NCBI GenBank assembly: GCA_905221605.1
Contig: CAJNDS010000161.1
Coordinates: 1 to 64,000, forward strand
From: Symbiodinium natans
Taxonomy: Eukaryota; Sar; Dinophyceae; Suessiales; Symbiodiniaceae
Length of the DNA stretch: 64,000 nt
Reading direction: 5' to 3'
The position numbers and the translations under genes are program-made. The notes beneath the pieces are model-generated. The model searched no databases, had not been told where the DNA came from, and saw only the letters and a program-made list of their open reading frames with translations. Positions 10,926 to 21,641 of this stretch are shown here, one piece after another; the first letter of the stretch is position 1; the number at the start of each line of letters is the position of its first letter.

Positions 10926-12825
10926 CGCAAAGTGGAAGTGGATTGACTTGCGAGCACAGCCTCGCCATTAAGGGCCATGTGAGGGCAAACCCGACTGCAG
11001 GCTTAGCTTGCAGGAATGCGGGTGATCAACATACCCTCGCAGCACAATGCTTTCAGAACCCGTGAAACCAGCGGAGATGCCATGTGAGGCTATGCAAGTT
11101 TCGGCCTCGCTATGCTGGAGCAAGGTTCGCCTCGCCTCGGCTGAGGGAACGGATGGTTCGGCCTCGCCATGGCTGAGGGAACAACAGACGGGTTGCGAAA
11201 ACGCCTCGCTGAGGAGAACGGTGCCTGATGTTCCGGCCTCGCATCAGCTGAGGGAAGAATGATGGAATGGGCAGGCCGGGCACTGATTGGTCTGCCGGAA
11301 TTGAGTCTTGAGACTCTGGAAGCACTGCATGCAGCACCTGCTGATGCTACTGGGCGCAAAGCGGTCAAGAACTTGAAGCATAGACTCCACGGTGCCGGTG
11401 TGTCGGAGCAAATGATAGGAAACAACCGCAGCCCAGCAGTGCTCAAACAAAGCAATCATTCGGCCTCGACTTTGGTCTGAGGGACTGTGAGCTATGGATA
11501 AAAGAGCAAACTCCAGAATATGGATGAGGGACACTGGCCAGGCATGGAGGCCAGCAAAGGGCAGATACCTGCATTGCAATGGAGAAGCCTCGAGTCCCAA
11601 TGGGCAGTGAACTTTGTGGTAAGGAATATGTCGACTGGGGAGTAAGCGCGAGAAAGCCAGGGCGATTCTGGGGAGAACAGCAAGGCACGGTTAGTAAGTG
11701 CGAGAACACCGGAGCTGCTGAGAACCCTGGATTAGCCGGGACGTATTCCGTGGAGGCGTCGATGTCACTGCTTTCAGAAATGCCCACAAGGACCAAGCAA
11801 GCTGCCAATCCGTGGTAGCAGAGTGGGCCTCACTTCGGTTGAGGGTAATCGACTCCCAAGTGAGAGTATGGAGTTTGGGTGGCAAACCAAAGAACCAGCT
11901 GAATGGCTACGGCTGGATTGGAGAAAGTCAAGTCTCACAATGGATAGCGGCCTCGTACATAATACCCTCACAGGAGGGTGGGTTTGATCTGGTGTCGGCA
12001 CCTTGCCCGGCCCCCTGTCAGGCGCCTGTACCGGCCACCTGTTGAAGGTGTGTGGCGTGGGGTCACCGGTGCGTAGCGGCGAATTCGATCGCTTAGCGTC
12101 CTCCAGCCTAAAAAGGGGTATGTTTGGGCAGGTACTTCACCTGGTCCTCCTGCTTGGCTCGTGTTGGAGATGTGTGAAACGAGGGCATGGATCCGTCAAG
12201 GTGAGATGACGAGAAAGTCAGAATTGGGCCTCAATCGGAACGGTCTATGGGGATTGACCACCCCGCTGGTAGAGGGATAGCGGCCTCTGAGAATCGGAGG
12301 GCATGGATCACCTCCCGGCAAAAGCCACAGGAAGTATGCCCTGTGCATGCAAGAGGCAGCCACCGTAACCAGAGTCCATGAAGCCTTGGGCCATGACCTG
12401 GTTTGAAGACATGTCCGGCCTCACTACGGTTGAGGGGTGTGGAGTAAGCACTGAGGACATGCAATGTGACTCGTAGAACGAGCATCTGGGTCTACAGGAA
12501 TTGACCTCCATTCGGTTGAGGGATAGCGGCCTCCACGAACGAGGGCAAGGATCACCTCCCGAATAGACAACACAGAGAATGTGCAAGCATACAGGCAATT
12601 TGCCTTGGCCAAAGTCTTCGAGCCAATGGCAACGACTTGGTCAAAACGGCATTCCGGCCTCACTTCGGTTGAGGGTAGCGGTTCGTCAAAACCGAGGGCA
12701 AGGAATGAGAGGGGGAACTTACCGGCAGTTTCACCCCTACAGTTTTAGTAAGCTTTTGTTTCACTTGAACCCACAGCCCCTTCGGGTGGCTACGCCTCGC
12801 AGCGTGCAGACGAAAGTTCCTGTCT
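10926..12825 (+). repeat. P module copy 3, 5'-truncated
   Basis: Begins at the P position equivalent to about 1062 and runs to the normal P 3' end. It is somewhat more diverged than P1, P2 and P4, with several small deletions, for example around 11100 and 11440. Confidence 0.8.
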
Positions 12826-15645
12826 GGCTCAAGTCTCGGCTCAACCCCGGTGGGGTGCGCAGGTAGTGAGCGGATCGGTGGCCTGGAGGCTGTACCTAAG
12901 GGTGGGCTCCAACAGGACTCAAACCGAAACCACTATTTTTTTGCTCGGTAGTTCTGCCAGCCACATAGCTGCCTGTGTACGGCCTCGCCGAGTGCTGAGG
13001 GAACTTTCGACCTCGCTGCTGAGGGTGTTGTCGGCCTCGCCTGAGCTGAGGATTGTGGAAAGTCTTCGGCCTCGCTTAGGAGGGACAACATAGTTCGGCC
13101 TCACTACGGTTGAGGGAAACACCTCCTGGAACTGAGGTGCAAGAAGATAGCAGACCTGTGCGGGCGAATCGGGTTCCGAGGCCTTAACTTCCCTTGTTGG
13201 AACAGGGCCCCGTCTCAACCCCAGATTTTCGCTCGTGGGCTATCGGCGAGCAGAGTGGCCGTCCACTGTGCCCTGGACAGTGTGCCACACGCCAAAGAGA
13301 CTTGCTGCAAGGCAGACGGAGAGCGACGGACCATGCCGGCAATTGCATGCTGTGTATTTGCATGGTCACACCAGGGGCGTCGTGAAGGGCTCTTCCTGGA
13401 ATTGTCGCAGTCATATCGTATCCACTTTGTCCGTCGCACCAGGAGAGGCAACATAGCCTGGGGCAGCTGTGGGAATTGGAATGTCCAAAGAAGCCTGAAT
13501 GCAGCTAACCTCCACCTGCAGCTCCGGAACTTCCGATGCTGTGAAGATGCGAGGCTTTGGAACATCGATTTCTATGTCGATCCCACAAACCCATCCCTGA
13601 TGATTGATGGCAGCGGACGTGTAATCAGGTACCTGGGAAGGCTGGTGATTATGGTGTATGGCCCTGATGTGACGAGAAGGATGCTGGCCTTGTCGGAAGA
13701 TGATGAGGAATGGATGCTCCTTTGAGGTAATGAAACGTCGCCGGCCAGTAACCAGGCAAGTGGAAGTGGATTGAATTGCGAGCACAGCCTCGCCATTAAG
13801 GGCCATGTGAGGGCAAACCCGAATGCAGGCTCAGCTTGCCGGAATTAAGGAACAACATACCCTCACAGCACAATGCTTTCGGAACCCGTGAAACCAGCGG
13901 AGATGCCATGTGAGGCTATGCAAGGGCAGTTTCGGCCTCGCTATGCTGGAGTAAAGGTTCGGCCTCGCCTCGGCTGAGGGAATGGATGGTTCGGCCTCGC
14001 CACGGCTGAGGGAACAACAGAAGGGTTGCGAAAACGCCTCGCTGATGAAGAACGGTGCATGATGTGCCGGCCTCGCATCAGCTGAGGGAAGAATGATGGA
14101 ATGGGCAGGCCGGGCACTGAATTGGTCTGCCGGAATTGAGTCTTGGAGACTCTGGAAGCACTGCGTGCAGCTTGGACGGCTGATGCTACTGGGCGCAAAG
14201 CGGTCAAGCAGCTTGAAGCATAGACTCCGCGGTGCCGGTGTGTCGGAGCAATTGATAGGAGACAACCGCAGCCCAGCAGTGCTCAGTCAAACAAAGCAAT
14301 CATTCGGCCTCGACTTAGGTCTGAGGGAATGTGAGCTATGGATAAAAGAGCAAACTCCGGAATATGGATGAGGGACACTGGCCAGGCATGGAGGCCAGCA
14401 AAGGGCAGATACCAGCACTGCAATGGAGAAGCCTCGAGTCCCAATGGGCAGTGAACTTTGTGGTGAGGAGTATGTCGACTGGGGAGTAAGCGCGAGAAAG
14501 CCAGGGCGATTCTGGGGGGCACGGTTAGTAAGTGCGAGAACACCGGAGCTGCTGAGAACCCTGGATTAGCCGGGACGTATTCCGTGGAGGCGTCGATGTC
14601 ACTGCTTTCAGAAATGCCCACAAGGACCAAGCATGCAGCTAATCCGTGGTAGCAGAGTGGGCCTCACTTCGGTTGAGGGTAATCGACTCCCAAGTGAGAG
14701 TATGGAGTTTTGGTGGCAAACCAAAGAACCAGCTGAATGGCTACGGCTGGATTGGAGAAAGTCAAGTCTCACAATGGATAGCGGCCTCGTACATAATACC
14801 CTCACAGGAGGGTGGGTTTGACCTGGTGTCGGCACCTTGCCCGGCCCCCTGTCAGGCGCCTGTACCGGCCACCTGTTGAAGGTGTGTGGCGTGGGGTCAC
14901 CGGTGCGTAGCGGCGATTTCGGTCGCTTAGCGTCCTCCAGCCTAAAAAGGGGTATGTTTGGGCAGGTACTTCACCTGGTCCTCCTGCTTGGCTGTGTGAA
15001 TCGAGGGCATGGATCCGTCAAGGTGAGATGACGAGACAGTGCAGAATTGGGCCTCAATCAAGGAACGGTCTATGGGGATTGACCACCCCGCTGGTAGAGG
15101 GATAGCGGCCTCTGAGAATCGGAGGGCATGGATCACCTCCCGGCAAAAGCCACAGGAAGTATGCCCTGTGCATGCAAGAGGCAGCCACCGTAACCAGAGT
15201 CCATGAAGCCTTGGGCCATGACCTGGTTTGAACACATGTCCGGCCTCACTACGGTTGAGGGGTGTGAATGGAAGCACTGAGGACATGCAATGAGACTCGT
15301 AGAACGAGCATCTGGGTCTACAGGAATAGAACTTTCGGTTGAGGGATAGCGGCCTCCACGAACGAGGGCATGGATCACCTCCCGAATGGACAACACAGAG
15401 AATGTGCAAGCATACAGGCAATTTGCCTTGGCCAAAGTCTTCGAGCCACTGGCAACGACTTGGTCAACGACATTCCGGCCTCACTTCGGTTGAGGGTAGC
15501 GGTGCGTCAAAACCGAGGACAAGGAATGAGAGGGGGAACTTACCGGCAGTTTCACCCCACAGTTTTAGTAAGCTTTTGTTTCACTTGAACCCACAGCCCC
15601 TTCGGGTGGCTACGCCTCGCAGCGTGCAGACGAAAGTTCCTGTCT
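12826..15645 (+). repeat. P module copy 4, complete
   Basis: Full P unit from GGCTCAAG to TGTCT, with the 156-codon frame at 13255-13725. It is followed without spacer by a 5'-truncated Q. Confidence 0.85.
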
Positions 15646-17674
15646 AGGGTAGGTTCCGTTTTGAGGCCCTGGCAAAACTGCGTTTGCTCGTAGGCCGGCT
15701 GACCGGCTAAGCTGTCATAGAGCGGCGGCCCGCCAACTGCTGCCGACGACGAAGGACGTTCGAGTGCACAGTTTTCGGCCTCGCTTCGCTAGAGGGAAGC
15801 GTTTCGTCCTTGCGTTGCTGAGGGAACCTTGTGGCCTACAGTCTGCTCTGGGTCACAGTGAGAGTTACAGCCTCGGTTTGCTTGAGGGGTGACGCTAGAG
15901 CCTGTTGCTCACCAGAGATTCCTGCTGTCTCTGGGTGAACAAAACCCGCCGACCCTCATTTGGATTGAGGGCTTGTGTTAGGGTGAGTTTGGGTTCCTCG
16001 CTCGCTTGTGTGGAAAACGAAGGTGAGTCCGAAACACGGGGGAAAACGGCCAGGCACGCTGCAGACAGTGCAGGCCAACGTCGCACTGCAAGCGGCATCC
16101 TTGCAGTTGTTGACAGGAGTGTCCCGAACAATAGCGGTGTGCTTGAGCCCGAGTTTGCTGGTTTTCGGGGATCTGCAAGCTGAGCACAACAGGTATTCTT
16201 CGCAGGTAGCATCAGGTAGAACAGATTGGCCCAACCCTGGTGGATCTGCCTGGACACAAATAACCAAAGGCATCAGTGTCGTAAAGCTCATTGACTGGTG
16301 CTACTGAGAAACCGTTGCCAAAGAACTTGCAGTAGGACTGTGGTGCGGCACAGTGCAAGTTGAAGAGCAGCTGTTGGTGGCTGCTCCCCGGCAGACAAAT
16401 AGTCCAAGATAGCCTTCTTCGGCCTCGCTCCGTGCTGAGGGTTTGTAAAGGCTGGTATTGGCCGGAAAGGACTCAGATGGAGGTACCCGAACTTCTCGCT
16501 TTTCCCATCTGAAGGCAACCAATGGTTATCAGCCTGCTGGACATGGCAGGCCTACTTTTGTTTACATCCACGTCTCCTGCAAGGGCTGGGGTCTGTCCGT
16601 GCACACAGACAAGGCGGAACCTTGCAGATGTTTAGGTCCTCGCGGCACGGCCGCTGGAGGTTGTTTGAAGATGTTGGCTCTCACTGTCTGGTGAGTGGTT
16701 TGTATGGGCACTTGCTGGGGCAAGGCGGCTCTGGCGTCTGAGGATGGTACATGTGCTGGCTGCTGAGTACGGGCCACCGAAAGAGACCTGTGGTAAGACA
16801 AGCGATGAAAGGAGCCGAGGACAGGCTAGCTCACGCGGACGCCACGCAGAGTATGTGTCACTATCTTCAGATGTTGGAGCCAAATTGCCTAGCCGTGTGA
16901 CGTGAGATGTGGTGTTTGGTTTCGGCCTCAAGCACTGGAAGGCCTACAACAACAAATCCGAATGAAAACTGTGGTCCTAAGACACGCGGAGCAGCTGCTT
17001 ATACGTGGCACCGCGGGGGTCACATAGAGATAGAGGGCTTGGCAAGGGAACTCTGTCTAGAGATAGCCCTGGCTCAGTGAGGAGCTGAGGGCCTGGCTGC
17101 GCAGATGCAGCGGAATGGTTGTTCGGCCTCGCCTCCGCTGAGGGAACAACAGTCAATGCTTCTCTGCAGTGTCGGTCCGGGTTAGTAAGAGCGAGAACGC
17201 CGGGACCTCGAGCTGCAGTTTTACCATGAAGCAACCGCGTGAGATGCATTATTGGTCAACTGGTGAGTAAGAGCGAGAAAGCCAGGGTGACGCTACTTTG
17301 GGGGAGGCTGCAAGGCACGGTTAGTAAGTGCGAGAAAGCCGGAGCTGCGGACGAACCTGGAGTAGCAGTCTTTCATACCTCACGTGTTTCACTTTGCGGC
17401 CTCGCATGCGCTGAGGAATATGCCTCGAACAGAACATCCAGTGCTGAGTGGGGATTGCCAAACTTACGGAGGCTGATGCCACAACAAGTGCCTCAACAGC
17501 AATGCATGCGGAGGGCAAAGTTCGGCCTCGCGAGTGCTGAGGGTTGCAGCTGAGAGAGGGCCTAGCTGAGAACGCAACACCTCAAGCGAGGTAATTTTTA
17601 GTTTAGTTTCACCTTGACCAACGGCCCCTTCGGGTGGCTACGCGACGCAGCGTGCAGACGGAAAATTCCTGTCT
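15646..17674 (+). repeat. Q module copy 3, slightly 5'-truncated; right edge of array
   Basis: Starts at AGGGTAGGTTCCG, about 100 bases into Q, and ends with the standard 3' segment CCTGTCT. Unrelated sequence (AAGGACATGTTAACTTTG) follows at 17675. Confidence 0.85.
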
Positions 17675-20375
17675 AAGGACATGTTAACTTTGTTGTCCTG
17701 CATGCTGGCTCAGAGTTGTGTGTGTGTAGTTGTAGGAGCTCCGTAGTTGTGCCTTGGAGGCTCGACGGGAGTGCTGCTTTAAGTGGAAAGCCTTTTGAAG
17801 TGCTTGAGTTGTAGGGATGTGTGTCTGGAAGCTGTAGAAGTGACTGTGCACGTTTTTGCTTGCTTCAGGTATAGTTGGGTAGGTCCCGAGAACTCCCACT
17901 GACGTTTGAGTTTGTTTTGTGGCTGTGGAGAACACGTGGCAGAGCAGAGTTTTCACCTGTGTGTAAAGAGTTTCACTGACGAAGCCTCCGGCTTATGACT
18001 TTGGCTCAAGTCGTGAGAAAAAGAGGGTTCAGCGCGCTGCTGCTGTGTTTTCACATAATGTGCAAGAATTATAAGCAACGGAACAAGGCGCTCCATATGG
18101 AACTGGGGGCTTGTTACCTTAGCCATACTAGATGTGTTCTTCCAAGCAGGAGCAGCGGACTACCTTTTGATCCACAAACTTAACTTGAGCCAGCACTGCA
18201 CGGCACCCATAAGCATGACCAAAGAACACATTTCTCAAATTGCTATACCACGCAAGCATTGGTCAAGATTGGAAACGGAGGCAATCAACCAGACTTCCAA
18301 GGCAAAAGGAGAAGCCCTTGGGGTCCCTACTGCATTTTCATAAGGATGTTTGCATTCGAGGCAAAAGCTCTGCGCACGGCCGCAGCAGGACTTGCAACGG
18401 CATCCTGGAAGTCGGCAAGAACAAAGGACCGGCACTCAAGGTGTCCACTGCGTTCCCGCATTGCTTGCACGCACTTGACCATCACCAAGGAAACAGGCCA
18501 GTTACAAGAAGCCAAGATAGGGCAGGACAGTATGCCAATTACTTGGGTTGAGGAGTGAGATTCCAAAAGGGCCATCCATATTTCCTTTGTTTAAGCAAAT
18601 GGTGGAGCATCCGGTTTTGGTGGGGTTCTGCCATAGTAGGCGCCTCTGTCTAACTAATCCGCCTGTCTGTCAGGTGCTCTGACTCTGGGGTTAGATGTTC
18701 TGCAGTTCACTGCTTTGCACTGGTTCTTGTTGCATGTTGGCTTACTGCAGTCTGCTTTACTTCCTGTCCTAAAGTGTAAGTTGGGAATTGTCTTCCTAGG
18801 ATTCACATCAACAAGTGGCTAACGCCATACTTGCGGACCATTACCCTCTGGCCTTACCTTAAGTATGTAGGACGATAGCCTTGAGAGCAACCCTAGGCAG
18901 CTTAAGTACGCCCGTGCTCTTGCTCTGCTGCAGGCCTTTTTCTTGGATCTGTCACCAGTTGTTCTAACGTCTTGGGCAATAACCCGCTAATTCCTTATGC
19001 TGGTGTGTTCTTCTGCGTTACGCCTCTTGACAAGAGCACATATAACATCTATACGGTCGGAGATCATCCACTTGCGTGCCTCCGCCTCATTTTGTCTGCG
19101 TTCACCGCTAGCGGATAACCCAGCTGGTCAGACTTCCCCGTTATTGCTTCTAGGTGGTCGACAAGCTCATAGCTGGCCTGCATAAATCAACTTTCCCCAT
19201 CCGCCAACGTTGGACCACCTGGGCAGTCTATGGCCTTGCACGCCTTGCAGTGTCATGTTCCAGCCCCTTGGTTGGTCCGGAAAGCAGCCCCTTGCTGCAG
19301 GCTAAGGTACAGTGGCCTTGTTGCCAACCTCACTCTGGTGCGTGCCACACAGGACCAAGGTTGCAGGGTCCAAATTGTTTGGTGCGTTGCTTCCTTTCGA
19401 CAAGAAGTTCTGGAAGGGAATACCCTGCGCCTTACCATTGAATTGTTTCCCCTTGTGTGACATGTGCCCAACCTGCCTTCAATCTGATCTACTGGGGTTA
19501 TTTGCCACCTGGCAACGTAGCCTCTTGCCTGTTCCTCCCTGCTGCGCCCTTGTGGATTGGCCTGTGGCACACCGTTCACTGTGTATGCTTACAATGACCT
19601 CTTGGCTGTAAGAGCTGCACACCCACCCGTCCACTGCAACAAATACCGTGCCAACTGGCCAATCAACAAGAAAACTAACTAAAGGGACAGCAAAAGTCAG
19701 TCCATGAACAACCACTTGGACTTACCAAATTTAGATCAAGTTGAAAGGCCGTTGCTTCCAAGAGTAGCAGGAAGAGTTCAGCGCCTAGTTGGGTGGAGTC
19801 GATAAGATACCACTCTCCGGAGTGGTTACCTTGAGAATCGGGCTTTTGTGCTTTGTAATGAACAGGGCTTTGTAGCTGACGTCTGCACTAAAATTCAAAC
19901 CGCCTTCCCTCCCAATGCAAGAGTGCTTCTTAAGTACAAGTGTCTTACCTTTGAAGGTTATCTGGAGTTTCGCAGGCTTCTTTAAAAACACACCTAAGAC
20001 CCAAAAAGAAATTTATAATCCCCCTATAGCTTGAATTTCCATGGAATTTTTACAGGGGATTTGGTGACGCCCCCGCATTATAAGCACTGGCTCGGAGGGG
20101 TTGGAGGGGTAGGGGGACCGCTACCTTGGGCAGCTATAGCGTCTTTTTTCTTTGGTTGAGCTTGCTTTCCAATCTACCTGTCTTCCGTCTTTAAGCCCCC
20201 AAAGGCCACCTTCCACCTGCTTGCTCGTGCCACCCAAGCGGTCTTTGCCTTTCAAAAGCAAGGCCTTGGGGCCACTTGTGCATTTGCTGGCCAAGTTGCT
20301 GCCTTTGTCCTTGTTGCGCACCTTTCGTCAATTTTAATAGCGTTCGGTTCAATGGCCAAGAAACGTGTTAGCCTC
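17675..20375. other. No supported gene
   Basis: Frames here are short and show no recognisable family. One point of note is TTTGGCTCAAG at 18000-18010, identical to the last 11 bases of the dinoflagellate spliced leader and followed by TCGTGAGAAAAAGAGGG. It may be a decayed SL relic or chance. The rest looks like unique intergenic or intronic sequence. Confidence 0.4.
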
Positions 20376-21641
20376 TTACTCGTTTGCCAGTGCCGGATGG
20401 CATAAGTATCTTTCCTGGAAATGCGAGGATGGCCTTCTATTGGACGAGCCCTGGCCACGACGTGTCAAGTTCCGCGGGTGGTTTAATACGATTGTAGATA
20501 CAAAAGCGCAAAAGCAGTTTAGGGTTCCAGAGTGGCGGGGATTCAAGGGAGATAATTTCAGCCCCAGACTTAAGATGTGTCTGGCCTGCACATGCCATTG
20601 TTTGGGAGGCAGCAGGATAGGCGGAAACCGCGCAGTGTTGATTTGCATATGAGGCTGCCCCTCTCCCGAATCGAAGAAGACATCTTCGCAAAGGGGTGCT
20701 TCATAGCGAAGGCTGTCAGCAGCGATTCCCGCTAGATGGTCAGCAACTTTGTTGCCAACGCGAGGGACATATGACCAGTGCACCTTAATGGAAGTGTGCG
20801 TAAGCTTTTGCCACATTGCATCAAGTTTTCGCACAAGGTCCTCCCTGTGGAGTCTCAAGGCTCCAGCGAAATGCTTAACAATGTTAATGCAGTCACCTTG
20901 AATGATAACTTCCTCAATTTGATTGCCAGCAGCAAGGAGTAATGCCTTGTCCAGCGTTGCGTCAGCGGCATATATTTCCGCAAACATAGAGTCTGGGCAA
21001 GGCTGAAGCGGAATGGCGATCGTGTCGAGAATTACTGGGACAGGCCCAGGTGACCAAGCGATACCACCCGCTCCACCAATACTTTCTTGCACATGGCAGC
21101 TGCCATCAAATTGGGCGACAAGGTGTGTATCTTTGACCGGTTTTAATTCCACAATAAGTGGCGTACTAGCAGGGATTGGCCTCAACGCAGTTACTTTTAG
21201 GTGCAGGTTGCCGCAGTGACACATTTTGGGCCAAAGAGCGACATTAGGAACACCTAGGGTCTGATACATGGGAGCAAGCAGGTAGTGCTGGGCATCTAAA
21301 GTCGCTAAGACATCTCCTATGTTGGCGTTCTTGGGAGAGATGGTAACACCTTGGGCACTTGCTTTGATTAAGGCAGAGAGAGGATGCTTAACCTCGATTG
21401 AAAGCCCACCGTCATTGCAACAGGGTTTGCAACGTTCCGTGTCAACCCACCATGCTGGTAACGTTTTGGGAAGCAGCATCCGCGGGATGGCATTCCAAAG
21501 GCGCGAAGCAAGCTTGGGTATATTATTGATGTGCTTTGCCCGTTGTGGTTTTTCGCACCATCCAGGGTGCCAGGTACATTGCTCTTCCATGACATACCTT
21601 CTCTGTGATGTTACCTGGACAGTGTGGCCCACAAATGCCAA
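20376..21641 (-). CDS. RNase H-domain protein, probable retroelement fragment
   Basis: The 421-residue frame contains a type-I RNase H fold with all four acidic catalytic positions visible: D179 in QFDGSC, E222 in MFAEIYAA, D250 in IIQGDC and D301 in GNKVADHLAG. The spacing and the WSYVPRVGNKVADHLAG motif resemble the RNase H found after reverse transcriptase in plant and algal non-LTR elements (RVT_3 type). Cys-rich stretches (ERCKPCC, CHCGN) precede it. No reverse transcriptase is visible upstream on this strand, so this is either the orphaned 3' end of a retroelement or a domesticated RNase H. The last 80 residues look like read-through. The start codon is uncertain. Confidence 0.7.
   Translation of the reverse strand: MAFVGHTVQVTSQRRYVMEEQCTWHPGWCEKPQRAKHINNIPKLASRLWNAIPRMLLPKTLPAWWVDTERCKPCCNDGGLSIEVKHPLSALIKASAQGVTISPKNANIGDVLATLDAQHYLLAPMYQTLGVPNVALWPKMCHCGNLHLKVTALRPIPASTPLIVELKPVKDTHLVAQFDGSCHVQESIGGAGGIAWSPGPVPVILDTIAIPLQPCPDSMFAEIYAADATLDKALLLAAGNQIEEVIIQGDCINIVKHFAGALRLHREDLVRKLDAMWQKLTHTSIKVHWSYVPRVGNKVADHLAGIAADSLRYEAPLCEDVFFDSGEGQPHMQINTARFPPILLPPKQWHVQARHILSLGLKLSPLNPRHSGTLNCFCAFVSTIVLNHPRNLTRRGQGSSNRRPSSHFQERYLCHPALANE

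Larger units (their letters stand above)
1..17674. repeat. Composite head-to-tail array of P and Q modules
   Basis: The first 17.7 kb is a mosaic of two repeated modules in one orientation: a tail of Q, then P1, Q1, P (5'-truncated), Q (tail only), P2, Q2, P3 (5'-truncated), P4, Q3. Copies differ by only a few percent of point changes and small indels. Most modules end in the same 3' segment containing CCCCTTCGGGTGGCTACG and finishing near CCTGTCT, and the next module begins directly after it at a variable point. Two junctions break this rule (2860/2861 and about 10925). Short GGCCTCRC..GYTGAGGG hairpin motifs and AGTAAGNGCGAGAA motifs recur throughout. I see no known gene family in either module. 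Sharp loss of similarity at 17674 marks the right edge; the left edge lies outside the window. Confidence 0.9.

Noticed and set aside
1-17674. Array as plastid minicircle or mitochondrial DNA
   Set aside because: No photosystem or cytochrome genes, GC-rich rather than AT-rich, and it carries a nuclear spliced-leader relic.
1-17674. Array as a CRISPR
   Set aside because: The short palindromes are unevenly spaced without spacers of constant size, and the genome is eukaryotic.
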